DNA from: Pseudomonadota bacterium
Lineage (GTDB): Bacteria > Pseudomonadota > Alphaproteobacteria > Acetobacterales > Acetobacteraceae
Reading direction: 5' to 3'
NCBI GenBank assembly: GCA_021780935.1
Contig: JAJXXT010000160.1
Span: 7,525-71,524 of the forward strand
DNA length: 64,000 bases
Both the position numbers and the translations under genes were made by a program. Under the pieces are notes generated by a model. That model made no database searches, was not told where the DNA came from, and worked only from the letters and a program-made list of their open reading frames with translations. This document shows positions 1-8,777 of the stretch, in pieces (the first letter of the stretch is position 1; each line of letters begins with the position of its first letter).

Positions 1-791
1 AGCGTGACCTGGTTCTTCACCGCGGCCCGCTCGTAGCTCGCGAGCGAGGCGTCGAAGCGCGCGGCCTCGTGGCCTTCGTTGCCGAAATATTTGACGGTCT
101 CGAAGTTGAGCATCGAATCGACGGCGCGCGTCTGCGCCTCGGTGTCCGAGGTGTTCATGCGCCGTCGCACCCTGACCCGCAGCTCCGAGAAGGCGACGGT
201 GAAGGCGAGGTAGGCCGCGACCACGGCAAACGTGGCGAGGGCGAAGCGCCAGTTGAAGAGGCGCCAGAGGATCACCGTCACCATCACCACCTCAAGCAGG
301 GTGGGGATGATGTTGAAGACGGCGAGCCGCAGAACCAGGGTGATGCCCTGTGTGCCGCGCTCGATGGCGCGCGCGAGGCCGCCGGTCTGCCGGTCGAGAT
401 GGAAGCGCAGCGACAGCCCGTGCAGGTGGCGGAAGCTGCGCAGGGCCACGCGCCGGACGGCGCGCTGCTGCACCGCGGCGAAGACCGCGTCGCGCAACTC
501 GCCAAAGCCCGAGGCGGCGATGCGCAGCACGCCATAGGCGAGGATGACCGCGACCGGCACGATCACCGGCCCCGTCCTCGGGGCCAGCGCATCGACCGCG
601 TTGGCGTAGACGATGGGCACATAGACCGCGGCGACCTTGCCCGCCGCGAGGAAGACGAAGGCAAGCACCACGCGAGCCTTTGCGCCGGGTTCACCCTTGG
701 GCCAGAGATAGGGGAGCAGCGATCGCAGCGTGGCGAGGCCGGAACGACCGGGCACGATCGGCGGCGGGGCGGAGGCGGCGATACTGCGCAT
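1..791 (-). CDS. ATM1-type ABC exporter, N-terminal membrane domain (partial)
   Basis: Only the first 263 or so codons are present; the gene runs off the left edge before its ATPase domain. It starts at the ATG whose complement ends at 791. The translation begins MRSIAASAPPP, has hydrophobic helices (for example the VVLAFVFLAAGKVAAVYVPI stretch) and carries HLDRQTGGLARAIERG and NFETVKYFGNE, which are hallmark segments of the ATM1/ABCB7/heavy-metal-tolerance exporters. Members of this family are half-transporters that export glutathione-linked sulfur or metal conjugates across the inner membrane. A glutathione reductase at 16.6 kb is compatible but not linked. Family assignment is firm; the substrate is not visible from sequence. 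Confidence 0.88.
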   Translation of the reverse strand, partial: MRSIAASAPPPIVPGRSGLATLRSLLPYLWPKGEPGAKARVVLAFVFLAAGKVAAVYVPIVYANAVDALAPRTGPVIVPVAVILAYGVLRIAASGFGELRDAVFAAVQQRAVRRVALRSFRHLHGLSLRFHLDRQTGGLARAIERGTQGITLVLRLAVFNIIPTLLEVVMVTVILWRLFNWRFALATFAVVAAYLAFTVAFSELRVRVRRRMNTSDTEAQTRAVDSMLNFETVKYFGNEGHEAARFDASLASYERAAVKNQVT

Positions 792-836
792 CCTCCTCAC
801 ATGGCATCGGCGCCGCCGGTTGGGTAGGTTCGGCGC

Positions 837-1613
837 ATGGAAGAGGGTTTCGCGCGCCACATACGTGCCTGCAACAACACAACCATGCCCGGAATGTGGG
901 TGGAGCTATGGCTCGGGGCGGAGCGCGTGGGCTGGATCCGCCCGCGCATCGCCGAGGTGCTGGCTTCCTCCCTGCCGGACGCCGTGGCCGCACCGGGCCG
1001 CATCACGGTGCGGGAGATTGCTGCGGCTGAACAGGCGCTGGCGGCAGCCAGGCTCGCGCGCTGGCGCGGCGAGGCGTTCGATGTGCGGGCGCGGATCGGC
1101 GGCGACGTGCTGGGCCAGGTGGACCGCGGCATGCTGCCGGTGCTGGGGCTGCTGGCCGAGGGGGTGCATCTCAACGCCATGGTGCGGCGGGCGGACGGGC
1201 TGCATCTGTGGGTGGCGCGGCGGGCGGCGGACAAGGTGCTCGACCCCGGCAAGCTCGACCATCTCGTGGCCGGTGGCGTGCCGTCCGGCCTCACCCCGTG
1301 GGCGTGCCTGGTGAAGGAGGCGGCGGAGGAGGCGGGGCTGGCGGCGCCGCTGCTGCGCGGCGCGGTCGCGGTGGAGGCGGTGAGCTACACGATGGAGCGG
1401 CCGGAGGGGCTGCGGCGCGACCATCTGCATTGTTTCGATATCGAGTTGCCCGAGAGTTTCAAGCCCCGCCCGGTCGATGGCGAGGTGGCGGGGTTCGAGC
1501 TCTGGCCGATTCAGCGCGTGGTCAACACCGTGCGCGCCACCGACGATTTCAAGTTCAACGTCAACCTGGTGCTGATCGGGCTGTTTTGCCGACTCGGCCT
1601 CATTGCGGCGTAG
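837..1613 (+). CDS. Nudix hydrolase with DUF4743-type N-terminal domain
   Basis: A protein of 258 residues divergent from the ABC exporter, 45 bases away. The N-terminal half resembles the DUF4743 region found in thiamine-pyrophosphokinase-related Nudix proteins (yeast YJR142W-like, plant NUDT20/24-like). The C-terminal half holds a Nudix box ending KEAAEEAGL, in which the first conserved Glu of the canonical box is not at the expected place; this divergence is usual for the subfamily. Known members hydrolyse damaged thiamine diphosphates, so a house-cleaning role is inferred. The stop falls at 1611-1613 just before a convergent hairpin. The start is taken as the first ATG after the divergent promoter region; no strong Shine-Dalgarno sequence is seen. 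Confidence 0.8.
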   Translation: MEEGFARHIRACNNTTMPGMWVELWLGAERVGWIRPRIAEVLASSLPDAVAAPGRITVREIAAAEQALAAARLARWRGEAFDVRARIGGDVLGQVDRGMLPVLGLLAEGVHLNAMVRRADGLHLWVARRAADKVLDPGKLDHLVAGGVPSGLTPWACLVKEAAEEAGLAAPLLRGAVAVEAVSYTMERPEGLRRDHLHCFDIELPESFKPRPVDGEVAGFELWPIQRVVNTVRATDDFKFNVNLVLIGLFCRLGLIAA

Positions 1614-1636
1614 CTCGCGGCGGCCCTGCCGGGGAA

Positions 1637-1662
1637 CGGCGGGTCGTGGACCGGTCCCGCCG
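1637..1662. terminator. Convergent stem-loop between Nudix gene and DUF6295-like gene
   Basis: CGGCGGG at 1637-1643 is complementary to CCCGCCG at 1656-1662 with a 12-base loop. GAAC just before and GTTC just after can extend the stem across a small bulge. It lies between two convergent stop codons, so a bidirectional terminator is plausible. There is no T-run on either side, so intrinsic termination is uncertain. Confidence 0.45.
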
Positions 1663-1667
1663 CGTTC

Positions 1668-1964
1668 TCAGGCGGCACGGGGCAGGCTGGGCCTGCCGCG
1701 AATCTCCGCCTCCTCGAACTCCGCGGCACGGATCGCCCGGTCCAGCGCCGCACGCAGCGCCCGCGCGCTGTCCAGCGTCAGCTCGACGCCGGCGCGCGCC
1801 CCCGGATCCAGCGCCGTGTTGATGAAGTCGAGCGTGATCACATCGCCGAGCGGCGCGTGCCTCGCGTGGTCATAGGCGACGACCGCGCGGTCGAGCGCGA
1901 ACCACGCATCGCCGCGCTTGGCCATGCCCTCGGCGTCCACGGCTTCGATGATCGAGGTGCACAT
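1668..1964 (-). CDS. Small DUF6295-like protein
   Basis: A 98-residue protein starting MCTSIIEAVDAEG. The start is fixed by a perfect AGGAGG a few bases upstream of the ATG at 1964, only 10 bases after the stop of the upstream dienelactone hydrolase, so the two are cotranscribed. The pattern MCT..., a central YDHARHAPLGD segment, LDFINTALDPGARAGVELT and a C-terminal Ala/Arg helix resemble the uncharacterised DUF6295 family, recalled from memory rather than searched. No function is known. It is distinct from the neighbouring hydrolase and not a fragment of it. Confidence 0.7.
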   Translation of the reverse strand: MCTSIIEAVDAEGMAKRGDAWFALDRAVVAYDHARHAPLGDVITLDFINTALDPGARAGVELTLDSARALRAALDRAIRAAEFEEAEIRGRPSLPRAA

Positions 1965-1974
1965 CGCCCGCCTC

Positions 1975-2727
1975 CTAGGCCAGGTATTTGCCGAAGAAGG
2001 CGAAGACCTTGGCCCATCCATCCATCGCCTGCTCCACGCGGTACATCGGGCGATGATGATAGAAGAAGCCGTGGCCCGCGCCATCGTAACGATGGAACTC
2101 ATAGGTCTTGCCGTGCTGTTTGAGCGCCGCTTCGTGCTGGTCCACCTGCTCCGGGCTCGGCGCGCGGTCCTCGTTGCCGAAAAGGCCGAGCAGCGGGCAG
2201 CAAAGAGTGGCGGTCATGTCGATCGGCGCGGTCGGGGTCCTGGCGTTGAGCTCCTCGCGGGCCATCACCACGCGCCCGCCCCAGAGATCGGCGCAGGCAT
2301 CCACATTGTTACGCGAGCAGGCATAGAGATAGGCGTGCCGTCCGCCGGAGCAGGAGCCGAAAATCCCGACCTTGCCGTTGTGCTGCTTCTGCGCGCGCAT
2401 CCACGCAACCGCGGCGGCGGTGTCACCCACCATCTGCGCGTCCGCGATGCCGCCGCCCGCGCGCACCTTGGCCGCGACATCGTCGGGGTTGGCATCCGCC
2501 CCACCCTCGCGCTCATAGAGATTGGCGCAGATCGCGAGGTAGCCGTGATGCGCGAAATGCCGTGTCGTTTCGATATAGTGCTCGCTCCAGCCGGGGAGGT
2601 GATGGACGAGCACAACGCCGGGGAAGGGGCCGGCGCCTTCCGGTCGCGCGACATAGGCGGTGATGGGTGTGCCGCCATCGCCCTTGAGCGTCACGTTTTC
2701 GCAGGTCATGCCGCGGTAGAAAGACAT
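1975..2727 (-). CDS. Dienelactone hydrolase family protein
   Basis: A 250-residue alpha/beta hydrolase without a signal peptide, therefore cytoplasmic. The nucleophile elbow GSCSGG carries Cys, as in dienelactone hydrolases (typical G-x-C-x-G-G); the acid is probably the Asp in GNEDRAPS and the base the His in GAGHGFF. The LVHHLPGWSEH segment supplies the oxyanion hole. Family members open lactone rings during chlorocatechol breakdown, but many paralogues have unknown ester or lactone substrates and no catechol genes are nearby. It is followed by the small DUF6295-like gene in the same transcript. Confidence 0.85.
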   Translation of the reverse strand: MSFYRGMTCENVTLKGDGGTPITAYVARPEGAGPFPGVVLVHHLPGWSEHYIETTRHFAHHGYLAICANLYEREGGADANPDDVAAKVRAGGGIADAQMVGDTAAAVAWMRAQKQHNGKVGIFGSCSGGRHAYLYACSRNNVDACADLWGGRVVMAREELNARTPTAPIDMTATLCCPLLGLFGNEDRAPSPEQVDQHEAALKQHGKTYEFHRYDGAGHGFFYHHRPMYRVEQAMDGWAKVFAFFGKYLA

Positions 2728-2899
2728 GGTGAACCTCGCTATCGGGTGTGAAACGTATCGACCGGCCGAGCCTCGCGCGCAACGCGGACCAACCGGCGCG
2801 GACGGCTCGCCCGCATCAACGGGTCACCATCGATGAGGCGCGACCCGCTCGGGGTGACGAGCGCCGCGACCCTGTCGGTCGCGACCGTCCTCGGGGAAG

Positions 2900-3334
2900 T
2901 CAGTCCACCGGGGGCGCCGCCGCGATGGGAATCTCGCGGGACTCGGCCGGCTGGTCGCCGAGGCCGGGCGCGTCGTCCTCCTCGCCGGCTTCCGCCTCGC
3001 CATTGGCCTCGCCGTTATATTGGCGGCGCGGCTGCGGGCTCTGCGTGCCCTGCTGCTGCTGCTGTTGGGCGTTGATGGCGTTGATGATGCGGAAATAGTG
3101 CTCGGCGTGCTGGAAATAACTTTCCGCCATGACGCGGTCGCCGGAGCCGGTCGCGTCGCGCCCGAGCTGGAGATATTTCTCGAAGAGCTGTTGCGCGGTG
3201 CCGCGGATACGCAGGTCCGGCCCCGACGAGTCGAAGACGTGATTGCGGTTGAGTGGAATGTTGCCGGTGGCGTGATGGCGGATGCCACTCCCGCCCTGGC
3301 GGTGGTTGCGCCCGCGCATGCGTTTCATGTTCAT
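2900..3334 (-). CDS. DUF4167 domain protein
   Basis: A 144-residue protein starting MNMKRMRGRNHRQ; an alternative ATG lies two codons on. The basic N-terminus followed by NHVFDSSGPDLRIRGTAQQL and YFQHAEHYFRIINA is the DUF4167 signature, an alphaproteobacterial family of unknown function possibly binding nucleic acid. The rest is a low-complexity tail: a run of Gln encoded by CAG/CAA codons, then an acidic Glu/Ala region. In many alphaproteobacteria this gene directly follows prmC; here a secreted-protein gene on the opposite strand lies between the two. Confidence 0.85.
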   Translation of the reverse strand: MNMKRMRGRNHRQGGSGIRHHATGNIPLNRNHVFDSSGPDLRIRGTAQQLFEKYLQLGRDATGSGDRVMAESYFQHAEHYFRIINAINAQQQQQQGTQSPQPRRQYNGEANGEAEAGEEDDAPGLGDQPAESREIPIAAAPPVD

Positions 3335-3619
3335 GGCTTTTCAGGGTGGCCTTTCGTCCGCTTGCTGTGATGTCCGGTGCCGCGCTGGTCACAATCGGGG
3401 GGCGGCGGCCCCTGGACGCGGCGCCGAGGCGGCCGGGTCCGGCGCCGGACAACCAGCGCCTTAGCTTTCCTAGCCGCTGGCGGCGCATCTGGCAAACAGG
3501 ATTTTCCGGGGGTGGGGATGGTCATTTTTTTGTTATTGGGGCGAAATTTGATCTGCTCTCGTTGACTCCCGGGCGGTGCCGCATCAAAAATGTGGAGAAA
3601 CATCAATTCGGGGTTCATC

Positions 3620-4357
3620 ATGCGTTCGACCTGGGTGACGGGACTGGTAGCGGGTTTCATGCTGGTAGCGGCGCAGGCGCATGCGTCTCCGCTCACCGTG
3701 AATGCAACCGACTCGATCTACGGGGCCTCGAACTCCGGCTATGGTGCCACCGACCCCGTCAGCGTCATGCTGAATTCCGGCGCGACATCGCTCAGCTTCA
3801 GCAGCGTCACCGGCTCCATCACCACGAACTGCGCCTCATCGGAGGGATGCATCTCCCTCAACAACGGCGGGAATTACAATAATCCCGACGGTGTCGGCGC
3901 GGAGGGAGGATCGTATAACAGTGGGACGCTTTCGCTCTCCGGCATCACGCTGCCGAACGCGGGCGCTCTCGTGGGCGTTTTTCTCTCCGGCTCGCCAACC
4001 GGTCTGTCTCCCACCGCCCTCGATTTCACGACGGGCGCTGGAACCTCCTTCACCTCGCTGTCGCCGCTGATCGATCAGGTGTTTTTCATCGGCGACGGCC
4101 TCACCGGCAACGGTACCGGCAGCACGCAGACTTTCTATGTCCCCACCGGCGCGACCACGCTCGATCTGGGGATCGCCGACGCGTGCGGCTACAACGGTGG
4201 TCCTAGCTGCTACGGCGACAATCTCGGCTCCTACGGCGTCACGGTGAACCAGCAGGGCGGCTCCGTGCCCGTGCCGGAACCCGCCTCGGTGGTGACACTC
4301 GCCGTGGGCATGCTCGGCCTGCTCGGGGTCTCGCGGCTGCGGCGCACCCGCGCCTGA
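3620..4357 (+). CDS. PEP-CTERM sorting-domain secreted protein
   Basis: Starting from MRSTWVTGLVAG the product has a signal peptide ending at AQAHA, a 190-residue Ser/Thr/Gly/Asn-rich extracellular body with few charged residues and two cysteine pairs, and a C-terminus VPVPEPASVV + hydrophobic segment + SRLRRTRA. That tail is a textbook PEP-CTERM signal: proteins carrying it are recognised by an exosortase (EpsH/XrtA type) and are tied to exopolysaccharide production. No exosortase gene is in the window. An upstream in-frame ATG at 3590 is possible but would spoil the signal peptide. The gene is on the plus strand inside the otherwise minus-strand prfA-prmC-DUF4167 locus. Body function is unknown. 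Confidence 0.85.
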   Translation: MRSTWVTGLVAGFMLVAAQAHASPLTVNATDSIYGASNSGYGATDPVSVMLNSGATSLSFSSVTGSITTNCASSEGCISLNNGGNYNNPDGVGAEGGSYNSGTLSLSGITLPNAGALVGVFLSGSPTGLSPTALDFTTGAGTSFTSLSPLIDQVFFIGDGLTGNGTGSTQTFYVPTGATTLDLGIADACGYNGGPSCYGDNLGSYGVTVNQQGGSVPVPEPASVVTLAVGMLGLLGVSRLRRTRA

Positions 4358-4366
4358 GGCACCGCG

Positions 4367-5179
4367 TCAGGCAAGCGCCAGAACCACGGCGCGGGGAATG
4401 CCCGCGAGGTCCTTGCGGATGGCGATGAGTGTCAGTTCCGACGGGGTCAGGGTGGCGATATCGGCGCCCTGGCCCTGGCCGATTTCAAGCACCGCGACGC
4501 CGCCCGGCGCCAGCAGCGCGGGCAGGCGCGGCAGCAGCACCCGATAGGCCGCGAGCCCGTCCGGCCCCGCCACCAGCGCCGTCGCGGGCTCGTGCTCGCG
4601 CACCTCCGGCATCAACGTGGCGATCTCCGCCGCCGCGATATAGGGCGGGTTGATCAGCACCAGGTCGAAGCGCCCGGCCAGCGCCGCATCCCAGTCGCCG
4701 GCGAGAAAGGCGCTGCGGTCCGCAAGGCCGTTGCGCCTGGCGTTGCGGGCGGCGAGCGACGCGGCTTCCGGCACGCGATCGACGCCGATGCCGAACGCCG
4801 TCGGAAACTCGGCCAGCGCCGCCAGCAGCAGCGCGCCGGTGCCGGTGCCGAGATCGAGGATGCGTCGTACCCCGCGCGCATGCATCCGCGCCGCCTCGAT
4901 CAGCGTCTCGCTGTCGGCGCGGGGGATGAGTGTTGCCGGCGAAACCTCGAGATCGAGCGTCCAGAACCCGACATGGCCGGCGATGAAGGCTATCGGCTCG
5001 CGCGCCGCTCGGCGGGCGAGGAGGGCCCTGAAACGCTCCGCCGCCGCGGGCGGGATGTCCGTTGCCGTGAGCGAACGCAGCTCGATGCCCAGCGCCAGCG
5101 CCAGCAGATGGCGCGCCTCGCGCCCCGCATCCGCGATGCCCGCTGCCGCCAGCATCGCCGCCGCCTCCGCGAGCCTCAC
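4367..5179 (-). CDS. prmC: Peptide chain release factor N5-glutamine methyltransferase
   Basis: A 270-residue class I methyltransferase. The SAM-binding motif [16 protein letters not shown] and the catalytic NPPY motif ([13 protein letters not shown]) identify the HemK/PrmC family, which methylates the Gln of the GGQ motif in release factors. Its start overlaps the stop of prfA by four bases, so enzyme and substrate are translationally coupled, the usual arrangement. The N-terminal helical domain (about residues 1-80) is the release-factor-binding part. Confidence 0.95.
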   Translation of the reverse strand: MRLAEAAAMLAAAGIADAGREARHLLALALGIELRSLTATDIPPAAAERFRALLARRAAREPIAFIAGHVGFWTLDLEVSPATLIPRADSETLIEAARMHARGVRRILDLGTGTGALLLAALAEFPTAFGIGVDRVPEAASLAARNARRNGLADRSAFLAGDWDAALAGRFDLVLINPPYIAAAEIATLMPEVREHEPATALVAGPDGLAAYRVLLPRLPALLAPGGVAVLEIGQGQGADIATLTPSELTLIAIRKDLAGIPRAVVLALA

Positions 5180-6231
5180 GCCTCGGCGGCGAGCCTGGCC
5201 GCCTCGTCCTCGGCAATCAGCGCGTCGATGATCGGGTCCAACTCGCCCGCCATCACGCGCTCGATCTGGTGCAGCGTCAGCCCGATGCGGTGGTCGGTCA
5301 CGCGCCCCTGTGGAAAATTATAGGTGCGGATGCGCTCGCTGCGGTCGCCGGTGCCGACCTGGGAGCGGCGATCGGCGGCGCGGGCGGCGTGGCTCGTCGC
5401 ACGGCTCGCCTCATAGAGCCGCGCGCGCAGAATCTTCATCGCCTTGGCGCGGTTCTTGTGCTGGCTCTTCTCCTCCTGCATCGCCACCACGATGCCGGTG
5501 GGGAGATGCGTGATCCGAACCGCGGATTCCGTCTTGTTGACGTGCTGTCCGCCGGCGCCCGAGGCGCGATAGACGTCGATGCGCAGATCGGCGTCGTTGA
5601 TCTGCACGTCCACCTCCTCCGCCTCCGGCAGCACCGCGACGGTGACGGTGGAGGTGTGGATGCGCCCCTGGCTCTCGGTCGCCGGCACGCGCTGCACGCG
5701 GTGTACGCCGCTCTCGAATTTGAGGCGGGCGAACACGCCGGCGCCGGTGATCTCGCCGATCGCCCCCTTCACCCCGCCAAGCTCGGTCGTGTCAAAGTCC
5801 AGCACCTCGAAGCGCCAGCCGCGCAGCCCCGCATATTTCTGATAGGCGGAGAAAAGCTGGGCGGCGAACAGCCCGGCCTCGTCGCCGCCGGCCGCCGGGC
5901 GGATCTCCAGAATCGCCGCACGCTCATCCGCCTCGTCGCGCGGCAGCAGCGCGCGGCGCACCGCCAGCTCCAGCACCGGAAGCTCGTTACGCAACCGTAG
6001 CAGCTCATCCTCGGCGAGCGGCTTCAGCTCCGGGTCCGCGAGCGCCGCCTCGGCCTCGCGGGCATCGGCCTCGGCGTGGCGCAGTGCGGCGATCTGTTCC
6101 ACCACCGGTTCGAGCGAGGCGAGCTCGCGGGTTGCGCGCCCATAGGTCTCGCCGGTGAGGCTGCCGGTGGCGAGCTGCGCGCGCAACTCCTCCGCACGCA
6201 GCGCGATGCGGTCGAGGCGGTGCGCGTCCAT
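5176..6231 (-). CDS. prfA: Peptide chain release factor 1
   Basis: A 351-residue class I release factor that recognises UAA and UAG and triggers peptide release in the ribosome. The [14 protein letters not shown] segment contains the universal GGQ motif that reaches the peptidyl-transferase centre. The start MDAHRLDRI at 6231 lies four bases after the hisS stop, and the length matches the family; an upstream in-frame extension was rejected because it would run back into hisS. It is followed by prmC with overlap. Confidence 0.95.
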   Translation of the reverse strand: MDAHRLDRIALRAEELRAQLATGSLTGETYGRATRELASLEPVVEQIAALRHAEADAREAEAALADPELKPLAEDELLRLRNELPVLELAVRRALLPRDEADERAAILEIRPAAGGDEAGLFAAQLFSAYQKYAGLRGWRFEVLDFDTTELGGVKGAIGEITGAGVFARLKFESGVHRVQRVPATESQGRIHTSTVTVAVLPEAEEVDVQINDADLRIDVYRASGAGGQHVNKTESAVRITHLPTGIVVAMQEEKSQHKNRAKAMKILRARLYEASRATSHAARAADRRSQVGTGDRSERIRTYNFPQGRVTDHRIGLTLHQIERVMAGELDPIIDALIAEDEAARLAAEA

Positions 6232-6235
6232 CCCG

Positions 6236-7483
6236 TCAGACCTGTGGGCAGCCGAGCCTGGCCGCCAGCTCCGCGATGGCCACCTCGGCCTGCGCGCCGG
6301 TGGCCAGGTCCTTGAGCTGGGCCACGCCGCGCGCGACCTCATTTTCGCCCAGGATGATCGCGGCACGCGCGCCGGCACGGTTGGCGCGCTCCAGGCGGCG
6401 CTTGAGGTTGCCGCGATATTCGGTCTCGGCGCGGATGCCGGCGCCGCGCAGCCCCTGCAACACGCCGATCGCGGCGGCCTCCGCGGTCTCGCCGACCGGG
6501 ATCACCGCAACCGGCGCCGGGGGGGCTGGCGGGGCTCCCAGCAGCATCGCCAGCCGCTCGACGCCGGCGGCCCAGCCGATGCAGGGCGTGTGCGGCCCAC
6601 CCATCTCCTCGACCAGCCCCTCATAGCGCCCGCCGCCCATGACCGTCCCCTGCGCGCCCAGCGCCGTGGTCACGAACTCGAAGGCGGTGTGGCTGTAATA
6701 GTCGAGCCCGCGCACGATGCGCCGGTTCTCGACGAAGGGCACACCGAAATGCCCGAGATCGCGGCGCACGCCGTCATAGAAACGCGCGGCCTCCGGCGTC
6801 AGGTACGGGTCGATCACCGGTGCGCCGGCGACGACGCGGCGGTCGCCCTCGTCCTTGGAGTCGAGGATGCGCAGCGGGTTGCGTTCCAGCCGCGTCAGGC
6901 TGTCCTCGCTCAGCGCGGCCCTGTGCGCGGTGAAATAATCGACCAGCGCCGCGCGATAGGCGTCGCGCGAGGGCTTGTCGCCCAGCGTGTTCAGCTCCAG
7001 CGTCACATCCCCGGCCACCCCCAGCGCCTGCAGGATGGTCCAGCCGCAGGCGATGACCTCGGCATCCGCCAGCGGCTCGGCGCTGCCCAGCACCTCGACA
7101 TCGATCTGGTGGAACTGCCGATAGCGGCCCTTCTGCGGCCGCTCATAACGGAACATCGGGCCGGCATAGAAAACTTTCTGCGGCAGCGTCTGTGTCAGGC
7201 CGTTAGAGACCAGGGCACGGCAGATGCCGGCGGTCGCCTCCGGGCGCAGGGTGATGCTCTCGCCGCCGCGGTCGGCGAAGCTGTACATCTCCTTCATCAC
7301 CACGTCCGAGGTATCGCCGAGGCCGCGCGCGAACACGCGGGTATCCTCGAAGATCGGCGTGGACCACTCGTCGAACCCCCAGAGCGAGGTGACGCGCCGC
7401 GCCGTCTCGATGACGTGGAAATGCCGCCGAGCCTCCTCGCCGATGAGGTCGCGCGTCCCCCGCGCCGGCTGCAACGCGCTCAT
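6236..7483 (-). CDS. hisS: Histidine-tRNA ligase
   Basis: A 415-residue class II aminoacyl-tRNA synthetase. It shows [12 protein letters not shown] at the N-terminus, the motif 2 region [20 protein letters not shown], the histidine-specific [13 protein letters not shown] loop, and motif 3 [14 protein letters not shown]. The C-terminal 90 residues form the anticodon-binding domain. It heads a run hisS-prfA-prmC with almost no spacing and is preceded by ispG and a pair of hairpins. Confidence 0.96.
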   Translation of the reverse strand: MSALQPARGTRDLIGEEARRHFHVIETARRVTSLWGFDEWSTPIFEDTRVFARGLGDTSDVVMKEMYSFADRGGESITLRPEATAGICRALVSNGLTQTLPQKVFYAGPMFRYERPQKGRYRQFHQIDVEVLGSAEPLADAEVIACGWTILQALGVAGDVTLELNTLGDKPSRDAYRAALVDYFTAHRAALSEDSLTRLERNPLRILDSKDEGDRRVVAGAPVIDPYLTPEAARFYDGVRRDLGHFGVPFVENRRIVRGLDYYSHTAFEFVTTALGAQGTVMGGGRYEGLVEEMGGPHTPCIGWAAGVERLAMLLGAPPAPPAPVAVIPVGETAEAAAIGVLQGLRGAGIRAETEYRGNLKRRLERANRAGARAAIILGENEVARGVAQLKDLATGAQAEVAIAELAARLGCPQV

Positions 7484-7492
7484 CGTTGGGGT

Positions 7493-7536
7493 GCAGGGGA
7501 CGACCTTCCCCTGCCGGATGCGGGCAGAGCCCGCAT
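7493..7536. repeat. Two adjacent perfect hairpins between ispG and hisS
   Basis: GCAGGGG (7493-7499) pairs with CCCCTGC (7508-7514), loop 8; ATGCGGGC (7518-7525) pairs with GCCCGCAT (7529-7536), loop 3. The second begins at the ispG stop codon. The GGGCTCTGCCC core (minus strand) followed by a second CCCCTGC-type hairpin resembles the REP-like intergenic elements common in Acetobacteraceae; I recall this pattern but could not compare it. A role in mRNA end protection or partial termination is inferred. Confidence 0.5.
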
Positions 7537-8654
7537 TACTCCGCCGCCGCTTTCGCCGGCTCCGCCAGTGCCGCGGCCCGCTTCTCCACCAGCTCTACGA
7601 TGTGCTCGATCATCCCGTCGGCGGCGATCGTGTGGTCGGTCTTGCCCGCGGCATAGACCATGTGACGGCCGGCGCCGCCGCCGGTCACACCGAGATCGGT
7701 CATCAGCGCCTCGCCCGGCCCGTTCACCACGCAGCCGATGATCGAGAGCGTCAGCGGCGTCTCGATATGCTGCAGCCGGTCCTCCAGCTTCTGCACCGTG
7801 TCGATGACGTTGAAGCCCTGGCGCGCGCAGGACGGGCAGGAGATGATCCGCACGCCGCGATGGCGCAGGCCGAGCGATTTCAGCAGCTCCCAGCCGACCA
7901 GCACCTCCTCCTCCGGCTCGGCCGAGAGCGAGACCCGCAGCGTGTCGCCGATCCCGGCCCAGAGCAGGTTGCCGAGCCCGATCGCGCTCTTGACGGTGCC
8001 GGTGCGCCGCCCGCCCGCCTCGGTGATGCCGACATGCAGCGGGTGGTCGCAGACCTCCGCGAGCTGCTGATAGGCGGCGACGGCGAGAAACACGTCGGAC
8101 GCCTTCACGCTGATCTTGAACTCGTGGAAATCGTGGTCCTGAAGGATCTTTGCGTGCTCCAGCGCCGATTCCACCAGCGCCTCGGGGTTGGGCTCGCCGT
8201 ATTTCTCCAGCAGGTGCTTTTCGAGCGAGCCGGCATTGACGCCGATGCGCATGGAGCAGCCATGGTCGCGGGCGGCCTGGATGACCTCCTTCACCCGCTC
8301 CGGCGAGCCGATATTGCCGGGGTTGATGCGCAGGCACGCCGCCCCGCTCTGCGCCGCCTCGATCGCCCGACGGTAGTGGAAATGGATGTCGGCGACGATG
8401 GGGACATGCACCTGGCGGATGATGTCCTTCAGCGCCAGCGCGCTCTCCTGGTCGGGGCAGGAAATGCGTACGATATCGGCCCCGGCGCGCTCGGCGCGAT
8501 GCACCTGCGCCACCGTCGCCGCGACATCGGTCGTCGGCGTGTTGGTCATGGTCTGCACAGTGATCGGGGCATCGCCGCCCACCGGCACCGGGCCGACATG
8601 GATCTGGCGCGAGCGGCGGCGCTCGATATGCTGATAGGGGCGATAGCTGGTCAT
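7536..8654 (-). CDS. ispG: 4-hydroxy-3-methylbut-2-enyl-diphosphate synthase
   Basis: A 372-residue iron-sulfur enzyme of the MEP isoprenoid pathway, converting MEcPP to HMBPP. The TIM-barrel starts with [12 protein letters not shown] and holds VADIHFHYR and RINPGNIG; the 4Fe-4S cluster ligands lie in SCPSCARQG and in GCVVNGPGE, all intact. Length matches the short bacterial form. It is separated from hisS by two hairpins and from the upstream rodZ-like gene by about 120 bases. Confidence 0.96.
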   Translation of the reverse strand: MTSYRPYQHIERRRSRQIHVGPVPVGGDAPITVQTMTNTPTTDVAATVAQVHRAERAGADIVRISCPDQESALALKDIIRQVHVPIVADIHFHYRRAIEAAQSGAACLRINPGNIGSPERVKEVIQAARDHGCSMRIGVNAGSLEKHLLEKYGEPNPEALVESALEHAKILQDHDFHEFKISVKASDVFLAVAAYQQLAEVCDHPLHVGITEAGGRRTGTVKSAIGLGNLLWAGIGDTLRVSLSAEPEEEVLVGWELLKSLGLRHRGVRIISCPSCARQGFNVIDTVQKLEDRLQHIETPLTLSIIGCVVNGPGEALMTDLGVTGGGAGRHMVYAAGKTDHTIAADGMIEHIVELVEKRAAALAEPAKAAAE

Positions 8655-8777
8655 GACCGGCTCGTTCGTCTGTGGCTCAGGGAGGCGGCCAGTCGGCGCG
8701 CCGGGACTCCGCCCGCAGGCGTTGACGCGTATGTAGTGCGTCTTTGCCCATCTGTCTCGGGGGCATGTGCCTCGGGG

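Noticed and set aside
3051..3072. CTG/CAG trinucleotide run as a possible microsatellite switch
   Set aside because: It encodes the normal low-complexity Gln linker of DUF4167 proteins and causes no frame change because the unit is three bases.
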